Shown here piece after piece: positions 16,764 through 22,563 of a stretch of DNA of 27,941 nucleotides. Position 1 is the first letter of the stretch, and every line of letters begins with the position of its first letter. Both the position numbers and the translations under genes were made by a program. The notes beneath the pieces were generated by a model. That model did no database searches. It had not been told where the DNA came from and was given only the letters and a program-made list of their open reading frames with translations. Source of the DNA: a virus; IMG/VR virus record IMGVR_UViG_3300006737_000140, positions 1 through 27,941 of that record. One strand, written 5' to 3'.

Positions 16764-16767
16764 AATT

Positions 16768-17142
16768 TTATTTTTTATCTATTTGTTTTAATTTGTTAAT
16801 TGCCCAGTTGATACCACTTGTACCACCCCACCCTAGCCATGCAACATAACCGTTGTCTTTCCAAGGGGTTGATTTATACTCAGGGTTTATCTCTGCATTT
16901 TTTTCATGCCTTTTAAAAGAAGCCATACGTGCAATTGTATCTCTTGAAATGTTGGCTTTCCTTGCTAATTGTGCTGCTCTTGTCCACCCAGTTCTTGTCA
17001 TTCCCTTAACCTCATCACCATGTTCTTTTTTCCATCTAATAACTTTTTTTGCGTTATTTGTTGCACTTTGTGGGTAGTCATTGTAAGTTTCAAACTTAAT
17101 GCTTATTGCTTCTAATTTTTCTAGTAAATCGTCGTAACTCAT
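16768..17142 (-). CDS. Small protein with HTH-like and WGG motif
   Basis: This 124-residue protein has an N-terminal helix (1-40), a segment at 59-80 (LARKANISRDTIARMASFKR) and a C-terminal KSTPWKDNGYVAWLGWGG (90-107) followed by TSGINWAINKLKQID. The combination of R-x-x-I-S-R-x-T-I-x-R-M-x-S-F-x-R-H with the later G-Y-x-A-W-x-x-W-G-G recurs as a module inside head-maturation and other morphogenesis proteins of Bacteroidota phages. Here it stands alone. Its function is unknown. The start overlaps the stop of a 29-residue gene (ATGA), which suggests coupling. Confidence 0.5.
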   Translation of the reverse strand: MSYDDLLEKLEAISIKFETYNDYPQSATNNAKKVIRWKKEHGDEVKGMTRTGWTRAAQLARKANISRDTIARMASFKRHEKNAEINPEYKSTPWKDNGYVAWLGWGGTSGINWAINKLKQIDKK

Positions 17143-17228
17143 AACCTTATTTTTCTTGTTGGTGGTATTATCTTTATTTCTACTTTGCCTATTTTTATTG
17201 TATTTAATCGTTTTAAGTATTCAATCAT
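17139..17228 (-). CDS. 29-residue basic microprotein
   Basis: The frame starts at the ATG at 17228-17226 (TAATG with the upstream stop) and ends at a TGA overlapping the next start (ATGA). The product MIEYLKRLNTIKIGKVEIKI then IPPTRKIRL is basic and beta-prone. Perfect coupling at both ends between two real genes argues that it is translated. Function unknown. Confidence 0.5.
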   Translation of the reverse strand: MIEYLKRLNTIKIGKVEIKIIPPTRKIRL

Positions 17229-17773
17229 TAGTATCCCGCTCCTCTTAGGTTAACTGGTATGTCACATGTGCTAAAGTCATTAACTACTTTTACACCTATT
17301 GTAAATGTCCAGCCACATAGTAAATTATCGAACCTTTCTTGGAAAGGCTCAAGAGTAAACTGGTCTTCTGTAAAATACAATGGAAAGTTAATATCATTTA
17401 CTCCTTCTATTGATTGAGCTACACTATGTCGCAACATACCTATAAAATCAGTACATATTCCTAATGTTTGGTTCCATACTTGCTGCTCATTATTTTTTGT
17501 ATTTACTAATTTAGTTAGTTCTTTATTTTGCTTTACTTGCCAATCATCTTTTTCACTTACTAGGTCAGCAATAAACAACTGAAAGTTAAACACCAGTTCC
17601 GAATCACCTGTTGTTACATTAGTAGGGTTTATATGTAACAAAGGCATTTTAGTTTGGTTCATATCTATGTCAAATATATCACCTACTGAAACAGTAGATA
17701 TTTGATGATGATACTCACCTAACCGACACATTGTATTTATTACATTGTTATACGTTTTATTGTTTACTGGCAT
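17228..17773 (-). CDS. Tail-terminator/completion-like protein
   Basis: This 181-residue protein follows the chaperone-like gene. The N-terminus (NNVINTMCRLGEYHHQISTV, SVGDIFDIDMNQTKMPLLHI) and the NFQLFIADLVSEKDD segment are characteristic of a family I know from Bacteroidota siphoviruses. In its size and alternating strand-helix layout it resembles tail-terminator proteins, which cap the tail tube. It ends with a beta-strand region (CGWTFTIGVKVVNDFSTCDI). The -1 frame extension of the upstream gene overlaps its first 17 bases. Assignment is by family resemblance and context only. Confidence 0.45.
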   Translation of the reverse strand: MPVNNKTYNNVINTMCRLGEYHHQISTVSVGDIFDIDMNQTKMPLLHINPTNVTTGDSELVFNFQLFIADLVSEKDDWQVKQNKELTKLVNTKNNEQQVWNQTLGICTDFIGMLRHSVAQSIEGVNDINFPLYFTEDQFTLEPFQERFDNLLCGWTFTIGVKVVNDFSTCDIPVNLRGAGY

Positions 17774-18014
17774 ATTTTACTTTATTTTGTATATTTAAAT
17801 CAGTTTCATAACTTAACCATGTTAGTGCTTCTAAAAGATTGAGTTTTGTTATTGCATCTAGCTTTGAAATATCTGCATTTGTCAACCTATACATCACACC
17901 AAACCAACTCCATTTTTCTGCAAATGACTCTGACGCTATTGCTTCGTCATTTCCATCTGCTTGCGAATCAAAAATGATTGCAAAATCATTAATAATACCT
18001 GTGCGAAATGATAA
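17757..18014 (-). CDS. -1 frame extension of the tail-chaperone-like gene
   Basis: From the T9 run at 18021-18013 the -1 frame is open for 85 codons to the TAA at 17759-17757. It reads LSFRTGIINDFAIIFDSQAD, then SESFAEKWSWFGVMYRLTNA, then DISKLDAITKLNLLEALTWL. This is clearly protein-like, and the W-S-W-F-x-x-M-x-x-L-x-x-x-D...K...L-x-x-L pattern is one I associate with C-terminal domains of tail-chaperone-like proteins. Joined to residues 1-175 of the upstream frame it gives about 260 residues. This is the geometry of the lambda G/GT -1 frameshift, but a single-base error in the homopolymer would look the same. Confidence 0.65.
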   Translation of the reverse strand, partial: LSFRTGIINDFAIIFDSQADGNDEAIASESFAEKWSWFGVMYRLTNADISKLDAITKLNLLEALTWLSYETDLNIQNKVKYASKQ

Positions 18015-18538
18015 AAAAAAACCAGTGCGCTTTGCACTTGCTCTATTGGCATCTTTTTCATTTTCTCTGTCCTTATAGTTATATCACCATCATAGGCTTC
18101 AATAGTATAAACCCCACTACTTGTTTCTTCTACTATCGGTCTATAAAGAACCGCCATCAACTCAGGTAGATTCTTTTCAATATCATTCTTTATAAAGTTT
18201 TCAATATCAGCATACTCACCTAACGTTATACTATTAAGGTCAGGGTGAAAACCATATCGCTTCCCATCTATTTCAATCACTCTTTTTAAAGAACTATCCT
18301 CATCTTTTTGAAGGTCAGCAACTTTTTCCATAATCAATGCCACATCTTTTAACTCCAATTGGTCAATGACATTTTTCGGAATATCAGAAAGAGCTGCTAT
18401 TGTTTCTCTTGCTTCCTTAGTCTTTGTTCCTGTTTTAAAACTAACTAGCTTTAACCATTTTTCTAGTGTAACCTCTGTCCAACTGCTAATTAATTTATAC
18501 TCCTTCTTCTTGCCCTTCTTCTTTATGTTAACCTTCAT
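17936..18538 (-). CDS. Tail assembly chaperone-like protein (short frame)
   Basis: The zero frame encodes 200 residues. It opens with a lysine-rich segment and EYKLISSWTEVTLEKWLKLV, continues with helical VIDQLELKDVALIMEKVADL and KRYGFHPDLNSITLGEYADI, and has LPELMAVLYRPI and MPIEQVQSALVFF before the T9 run. After that the last 25 residues (YHFAQVLLMILQSF...) are hydrophobic then polar and look like an out-of-frame tail. Size, position after terminase and before tail genes, and the possible -1 shift fit siphovirus tail assembly chaperones, which coat the tape measure during tail assembly. A TCTATTATAT box touches the start. Confidence 0.55.
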   Translation of the reverse strand: MKVNIKKKGKKKEYKLISSWTEVTLEKWLKLVSFKTGTKTKEARETIAALSDIPKNVIDQLELKDVALIMEKVADLQKDEDSSLKRVIEIDGKRYGFHPDLNSITLGEYADIENFIKNDIEKNLPELMAVLYRPIVEETSSGVYTIEAYDGDITIRTEKMKKMPIEQVQSALVFFYHFAQVLLMILQSFLIRKQMEMTKQ

Positions 18539-18605
18539 ATATTATATAATAGAAATTGTTGTTATTTAGTTTAAAAGTGTATATTTGCGCCAAGTTTGTA
18601 TTCAT
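18528..18605 (-). CDS. Possible 25-residue leader ORF
   Basis: An ATG at 18605-18603 with an A-rich leader (AAAAGTAAA) opens 25 codons (MNTNLAQIYTFKLNNNNFYY, IIYEG) ending 11 bases inside the chaperone-like gene. It covers the TCTATTATAT box. If the box is a promoter this peptide would be bypassed, so it may be chance. Low confidence. Confidence 0.2.
   Translation of the reverse strand: MNTNLAQIYTFKLNNNNFYYIIYEG
18539..18554 (-). promoter_or_regulatory. TCTATTATAT box, copy 4
   Basis: The minus strand reads TTCTATTATATAATAT directly before the ATG of the chaperone-like gene, with AAATAACAACAATT upstream (similar to copy 2, AAATAACAATT). It contains the TATTATATAATA palindrome. Confidence 0.45.
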
Positions 18606-18615
18606 TTTACTTTTG

Positions 18616-18676
18616 AAGGGGAGTAGAACATTCTATTTTTTTTAGTTATTATATCTTCTTTCTGACTACTCCCCTT
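18616..18676. repeat. 11-bp perfect inverted repeat after terL
   Basis: AAGGGGAGTAG at 18616-18626 is exactly complementary to CTACTCCCCTT at 18666-18676, with a 39-base AT-rich spacer between. It begins 2 bases after the terminase stop. These are the most GC-rich bases in the gap. On the plus strand the right arm runs into T6, but no plus-strand gene exists to terminate. It could be an RNA stem insulating terL from tail genes, or a protein-binding or packaging-related site. Confidence 0.5.
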
Positions 18677-18678
18677 TT

Positions 18679-19989
18679 TTACTGCACATAATATTTTCCA
18701 AAATTACTATCTATCTCATAATACATTCTCATAGCTAATGCATCAGAGTAATCTGGTGACCTGCCTAGTATAGCTTTAACATTGTCTTTTGGTATTATCT
18801 GTAATTTATTGTCTTTGTCAGCATCTTTAGTTCTAACTTGCTCACACTCTTCTATCAATTGGTTCTTTATATTAACATCTGAACAACTTATACCTATCTG
18901 TGCTTTATTAATTAAGTCAGCTAACTTGTAATAACATTGTGTTTTTAAATTTTGATAGTTTTCATTTTTTAAAGGTCTTGCATTATTGACAAAACCTTGA
19001 CATCTTAAATAATCTTTAACACCACCACCAACACCATCCTCATCTACTATTACATTTCTTAAATTCACTTGATACTCTTGTTGCAATGTCTTAACAGCCT
19101 CCACAACCTCATTTACAGACGATTTAAGCAACGTTTGTATCTTTCTAAGGTGTAGCCCTTCCCAAACCATTATAACTGTTCTATCAGCACCAAAACGTGC
19201 TACATCACAACTTATGTATTTATCACCTTCAACACCTTGTTGACTAAACATGTTTAATATTGCATCATATTGTATTAGACTATCATTGGTTGCATCATAC
19301 TCCCAATTTCCAAATAAAAGTCTTTGTTTGCTTAACTCATCAAGTTCAAATAATTGTTTCTCATAATGCTTTGATATATAGGTGTTGTCACCAACTAAAC
19401 TTTGTATAAACTTTCTATAAGGTTTTATAGTGCCATCTTTGGCAGGTCTGTAATATTCAGTGTAGACCCAGTTCTTTGCAGGGTTACAAGTCATTAGCAT
19501 TTTAGGTATTAAATTGTTTTCATCTAGCTTGTATCTTAATCTTGATGCAACAACATTCTTTGCCTTTTCTGTTATTTGATTTGCCTCATCAATAAAAGCA
19601 CCTGTTATTTCTAAAGACCCTAAGCTATCAAAGTTTCTATCTGATGGGTATAAGAATAAGTCTTTTAGTATTATCTCTGAGCCATTAAAAAAGGTTATAA
19701 CATTACTTGAACCATTAAAGGTGTAATCCTCAATAGCTTTTAGATTCCAGGCTGTACAAACTTCAAAGAAAGTATTTAGTGTTGTCTTTTTTAAAGCATC
19801 TAACTTTGACCTTCCCATCAAGTATCTAGTACGTGGGTACTCAATACACATTAAGATTAAATAACTTACACCAACCCAAGACTTCCCACCACCTGCTGCA
19901 CCTCCAAACAATACTTCTGTTGTCTTATTGTCTAGCAAGTATTTTAAACACTCTTTTTGAGTCTTAGTAAATTCAGGATTAATCTCCAA
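18679..19989 (-). CDS. terL: Terminase large subunit
   Basis: This 436-residue packaging motor has all landmarks. Walker A is GGAAGGGKS at 29-37, Walker B AFIDEA at 131-136, and the coupling motif TCNP at 167-170. The RNase H-like nuclease domain has acidic residues at D262 (ISCDVARFGADRT), D316/D318 (IVDEDGVGGG) and D413/D416 (SPDYSDALAM). The ATPase pumps DNA into the prohead through the portal and the nuclease cuts the genome. Length is normal for compact siphovirus terminases. It overlaps the small subunit gene by 11 bases. An inverted repeat follows its stop. Confidence 0.97.
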   Translation of the reverse strand: MEINPEFTKTQKECLKYLLDNKTTEVLFGGAAGGGKSWVGVSYLILMCIEYPRTRYLMGRSKLDALKKTTLNTFFEVCTAWNLKAIEDYTFNGSSNVITFFNGSEIILKDLFLYPSDRNFDSLGSLEITGAFIDEANQITEKAKNVVASRLRYKLDENNLIPKMLMTCNPAKNWVYTEYYRPAKDGTIKPYRKFIQSLVGDNTYISKHYEKQLFELDELSKQRLLFGNWEYDATNDSLIQYDAILNMFSQQGVEGDKYISCDVARFGADRTVIMVWEGLHLRKIQTLLKSSVNEVVEAVKTLQQEYQVNLRNVIVDEDGVGGGVKDYLRCQGFVNNARPLKNENYQNLKTQCYYKLADLINKAQIGISCSDVNIKNQLIEECEQVRTKDADKDNKLQIIPKDNVKAILGRSPDYSDALAMRMYYEIDSNFGKYYVQ

Positions 19990-20317
19990 GATTTATATTT
20001 ATTTTTATCTTATCATCTTTTGATGTCAGGTCTACTTTGTTTGTTTCATTCCAACCTAATTGAGTTTTAGCAGCATGTATAACAACTGAAGGCACTTTGT
20101 CCTTTACACATTCATAATACTTAGACTTTATAAAATCTTTCTGAATGTTTTCAATCTGTTCTACTTTAGCTGCAAATTCCTCATCTTCTTTAAGCCATTT
20201 ATAAAAGTTAGTCCTTGACAGGTCAGTTGCTTTTAGTGCTGTAGTAATCACCCCTAGACTTGACTCTAATGCTTTGAGCAATCTCTCTTTGTTAATCTTT
20301 GTTCTATTTTGTTCCAT
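19979..20317 (-). CDS. terS: Terminase small subunit
   Basis: This 112-residue protein directly precedes terL and overlaps it. An HTH lies at about 27-48 (ALKATDLSRTNFYKWLKEDE), followed by a helical oligomerisation segment (FAAKVEQIENIQKDFIKSKY) and PSVVIHAAKTQLGWNETNKV, a typical small-terminase ending. It would recognise the packaging site and feed DNA to the large subunit. The start has an A-rich leader (AAAATATAAAAA) just after the tRNA-like element. Confidence 0.85.
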   Translation of the reverse strand: MEQNRTKINKERLLKALESSLGVITTALKATDLSRTNFYKWLKEDEEFAAKVEQIENIQKDFIKSKYYECVKDKVPSVVIHAAKTQLGWNETNKVDLTSKDDKIKININLGD

Positions 20318-20330
20318 TTTTTATATTTTG

Positions 20331-20402
20331 AGCGAGTAGGTGGAATTGCACCCCTTCTTTGACTTGGAATAGCCAACGCATTACTCTTTATGCTTTACTC
20401 GC
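20331..20402 (-). tRNA. Degenerate tRNA-Gly(TCC)-like element
   Basis: On the minus strand a perfect 7-bp acceptor stem (GCGAGTA/TACTCGC) encloses a 4-bp D stem (GCAT/ATGC), an anticodon stem TTGGC/GTCAA (one G-U) and a T-arm-like GGGG-TGCAATT-CCACC. The anticodon loop is TATTCCAA, 8 bases instead of 7; aligned from its 3' side it gives T33-TCC-AA, a glycine anticodon. The D loop lacks the GG pair, T55 is replaced by G, the T stem has mismatches, and there is no encoded CCA. The first 15 bases overlap the end of the mom-like gene. It may be a decaying tRNA, an unusual functional one, or a tRNA-shaped processing site. Confidence 0.55.
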
Positions 20403-21002
20403 ATTTTTAGGATAAGGTTTTTTTAATTCTAAACACCTATCTTTTAATTCTTTTGTTAATGGATATATATATTTTCTTTTGCCTTTAGTTATATATATTT
20501 CTGCATTTGAATCAATATATTTTCTTACACTTTTTAAATTTTGTTTGACACCTTTGCCATATATCGTTTTATTATGCACTTTTTTCCCTTTTATTAAATA
20601 TCCTGAAACTGTGCCTTTGTTAAATTCTCCTTCATATATCCAATTTGTAGCTTGATATATTATTCCTGTATGATTTTGGTCTATATCTGCATAACTAATT
20701 ATAATTTTACATAATGGTAATTTTTTTTTTATTAATTTTAAACTTAATGATAAAGCTTTACTAGTACTATCTTGTTTTCCATTTAAAGCCATTCTTACTA
20801 ATTCTATTGCTTGCCCTTGCTTTAAACCATAAGGCTTAGCTAAATTAGAATTTGCACCTGTACCATATAAAATAACACCACACCATTCATTTAACTTATT
20901 AAATACAGAAAAACCAAATACATTAACAGGAATGCTTTTAGCATAATGAAATTTAAGACAAGCATATTTAATAGCTTTATATGAAGCATTTTTTAATATC
21001 AT
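20388..21002 (-). CDS. Mom-like DNA adenine modification protein
   Basis: This 204-residue protein has the hallmarks of the phage Mu Mom family, GNAT-fold enzymes that convert adenines in phage DNA to a methylcarbamoyl/acetamido-type adenine that blocks restriction. Visible elements are the HY pair at 19-20 (LKFHYAKSIP), WCGVILYGTG (40-49), AIELVRMAL (65-73), SYADIDQNHTGIIYQATN (103-120) and WIYEG (121-125). The His-Tyr pair and SYAD segment correspond to the conserved active-site regions of Mom. The C-terminus is basic (KGKRKYIYPLTKEL), suited to DNA binding. It overlaps the ParB-like gene by 4 bases, so the two are probably co-translated. Mu also needs Com; no Com is seen here. The end overlaps the tRNA-like element. 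Confidence 0.72.
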   Translation of the reverse strand: MILKNASYKAIKYACLKFHYAKSIPVNVFGFSVFNKLNEWCGVILYGTGANSNLAKPYGLKQGQAIELVRMALNGKQDSTSKALSLSLKLIKKKLPLCKIIISYADIDQNHTGIIYQATNWIYEGEFNKGTVSGYLIKGKKVHNKTIYGKGVKQNLKSVRKYIDSNAEIYITKGKRKYIYPLTKELKDRCLELKKPYPKNASKA

Positions 21003-21541
21003 AATTCTCCAGCACTTACAGAATATGTTGCTTTATTATATTTATTTACTATTGTTGCTATTTCTTTTTCTGCATTTTGCAAATCATTTATATTATTAAA
21101 AGTTATTTTAATTGTTGGTGGTTTATTTTTATTATCATCTGTAAGTTCATTAAAATCAGGTTCTTCTAAATCATCTTGATTTTGCCAAACATCTAAACCC
21201 CATTCAGCAAGTTGAACACTATCCCATTCATTTGCTAACATATTCCATTCCCATTCACCATAAGGAGTATTGTCTTTAATTATAAATTCTCTTTTTTCAA
21301 GTTCTGTCCAATCTTCAGTATCATCAATCCATACTTCTTTTAATCCTGCTTCTTTTGCTGCCTTTAGTCTCATATTACCACCAAGCACCATCATATTCTC
21401 ATCAACAATAATTGGTCTTTTTTCAAACATTTTTGGAAAACTTTTAATACTTGCTACTAGTTCTTTAAATTTAGAATCTTTTATAATTCTAGGATTGTGT
21501 TTGTTTGGTAATACCTTACTTATCTTAACTTGTTGTTTCAT
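20999..21541 (-). CDS. ParB/sulfiredoxin-fold protein
   Basis: This 180-residue protein carries a ParB N-terminal-type nucleotide-binding domain: HNPR at 15-18, the helix KFKELVASIKSFPKMFEKRP, PIIVDENMMVLGGNMRLKAA (43-62), and FIIKDNTPYGEWEWNMLANE (86-105). No HTH domain follows, so it is not a partition ParB. Stand-alone versions in phages often lie beside DNA methyltransferases or other modification enzymes. Here it overlaps the mom-like gene by 4 bases. It could bind or prime the modification cofactor, guide site choice, or nick DNA; none of these can be read from the sequence. A TCTATTATAT box precedes the start. Confidence 0.75.
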   Translation of the reverse strand: MKQQVKISKVLPNKHNPRIIKDSKFKELVASIKSFPKMFEKRPIIVDENMMVLGGNMRLKAAKEAGLKEVWIDDTEDWTELEKREFIIKDNTPYGEWEWNMLANEWDSVQLAEWGLDVWQNQDDLEEPDFNELTDDNKNKPPTIKITFNNINDLQNAEKEIATIVNKYNKATYSVSAGEL

Positions 21542-21555
21542 AATATATAATAGAA
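21542..21555 (-). promoter_or_regulatory. TCTATTATAT box, copy 5
   Basis: The minus strand reads TTCTATTATATATT, ending at the ATG of the ParB-like gene (3 bases after the core). ATTAATTAAA lies just upstream as in copy 3. It stands at the border between early genes and the modification/packaging module. Confidence 0.45.
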
Positions 21556-21566
21556 TTTAATTAATT

Positions 21567-21824
21567 TTATTTAAATGGTTCATTAATACCTCTTTCACCA
21601 ATTAACTTTTCTTTTGCACCATCCCACAGTTTGTCATGCCTTTTCTTTTTACTAAGTGATGCTTCTGTTCTTTTAAGGCTAGGCATACCTTCAACAGGTT
21701 TTGAGGTCATGTATTTACCACAACTACACATAACATCTGCTACCCACTTTTTATCTCTATAAACTATCTTAGCTTTAGATACTTCTTTGGTTTCTTTTTT
21801 ACATTCACAAGTGTATAGTGTCAT
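21567..21824 (-). CDS. Small protein with zinc-ribbon-like cysteines
   Basis: This 85-residue protein has cysteines in two knuckle-like groups: CECKK (6-10) and CSCGK (33-37) separated by a strand region (VYRDKKWVADVM), as in a zinc ribbon. The rest is basic (SLKRTEASLSKKKRHDKLWD) and may contact nucleic acid. It overlaps the DUF3310 gene by 4 bases. Similar small proteins occur in the early regions of Bacteroidota phages. Function unknown. Confidence 0.5.
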   Translation of the reverse strand: MTLYTCECKKETKEVSKAKIVYRDKKWVADVMCSCGKYMTSKPVEGMPSLKRTEASLSKKKRHDKLWDGAKEKLIGERGINEPFK

Positions 21825-22078
21825 TGTGCTAATCCTCCTGTTAATGTTTTACTTTCTTCATGTATCTTTTCTAATTCAAAGTGCAATACGTTTATTGCCT
21901 TTTGTATGTCTTGCTCAGCTGGATTCCCTTCTTTGTTTCCTGCTCGTAATATATACTGTAAAGCTTGGGCTTTCCAAGCACTTAAATCAAAGTCATCAAC
22001 TATGTCTTTAGCTGAATACCCATAAAGGTTTCCTGTATAGTAGTGAGGTTGTGGTGTTTTTTTATAATCTTTAGTCAT
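21821..22078 (-). CDS. DUF3310 protein
   Basis: I choose the ATG at 22078-22076, which overlaps the stop of the previous gene and gives 85 residues. Longer frames would read back into the upstream gene. The sequence QPHYYTGNLYGYSAKDIVDD, FDLSAWKAQALQYILRAGNK and DIQKAINVLHFELEKIH matches DUF3310: an H-Y-x-G start, an F-x-x-G/A-N-x-x-K-Y-I/L-x-R-A-G/x-x-K helix and a K-A-x-x-Y/L-L-x-x-E end. The family is common in tailed phages. It has been called nucleotide-kinase-like, but its role is not settled. Confidence 0.72.
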   Translation of the reverse strand: MTKDYKKTPQPHYYTGNLYGYSAKDIVDDFDLSAWKAQALQYILRAGNKEGNPAEQDIQKAINVLHFELEKIHEESKTLTGGLAQ

Positions 22079-22475
22079 TTTTATATTTTTCATAAAGTTT
22101 TTTAATTCCATCAAAGCAAGTGGAAATGCATGAGCCACAATTAGTCCTAGTAGAATAATTTGTGTTATATATTGTGTTATAAGTTTCAATCATACGTTTT
22201 TTTGCTTCTACATTTTTTGCTCTTCCTGTTTTTAAATCTTCCCACATTTCAAGTATTTCATCTATTATTTCTTGTGGTAAATCATCAGGTGTTTCTATCT
22301 TTGTTGTTTTTTGCCATTTCTTTTGACTGCATTCCATAGGTGCTAAACGTGCCTTAATTTTCATAAAACAACCGCAGTCCTTACATGTTCCTGTTGGTTT
22401 AAAATAAAATACACAACTTCTACATATTGCTATTCTATCTTCATAAACATTATTAGGAACAAAAAATTTATTCAT
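22071..22475 (-). CDS. Cys-rich zinc-binding-like phage protein
   Basis: I choose the ATG at 22475 (134 residues). The longer frame upstream is explained by a separate small gene. The N-terminal domain has C18, C21, C31, C34, C36 and C49 in RIAICRSCVFYFKPTGTCKD and CGCFMKIKARLAPMEC, a double-knuckle zinc-binding pattern frequent in Bacteroidota phages. The C-terminus has a second cluster, NCGSCISTCFDGIKKLYEKY. The middle is an acidic helix (LPQEIIDEILEMWEDLKTGR). It could be a small regulator or DNA-binding protein; no catalytic motif is seen. Confidence 0.6.
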   Translation of the reverse strand: MNKFFVPNNVYEDRIAICRSCVFYFKPTGTCKDCGCFMKIKARLAPMECSQKKWQKTTKIETPDDLPQEIIDEILEMWEDLKTGRAKNVEAKKRMIETYNTIYNTNYSTRTNCGSCISTCFDGIKKLYEKYKND

Positions 22476-22563
22476 TATTAACTGAATAATATGGTTCTCT
22501 CCAGTCAGGGTGCTTAAAGCCAAACTGCATAAAAAATAAGTCGTGTGTTTTTGGGTTATACAT
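22468..22563 (-). CDS. 31-residue microprotein
   Basis: The ATG at 22563-22561 lies inside the last codons of the sigma-like gene, and the TAA at 22470-22468 lies 8 bases inside the next gene. The peptide MYNPKTHDLFFMQFGFKHPD then WREPYYSVNNE has a strongly protein-like aromatic composition. It fills a gap between two real genes, so I think it is translated. Function unknown. Confidence 0.45.
   Translation of the reverse strand: MYNPKTHDLFFMQFGFKHPDWREPYYSVNNE

Noticed and set aside
18616-18676. Simple rho-independent terminator for terL
   Set aside because: On the minus strand the second arm is followed by TCAAAAG rather than a T tract, and the 39-base loop is too long for a standard intrinsic terminator.
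20331-20402. Phage attachment site at the tRNA-like element
   Set aside because: No integrase gene or second copy of the tRNA 3' end is present, and the element lies between phage genes rather than at an edge.
22476-22523. Longer start for the Cys-rich protein
   Set aside because: The upstream extension (MALSTLTGENHIIQLI) lies over a better separate 31-residue frame. The ATG at 22475 starts the conserved-looking domain directly.
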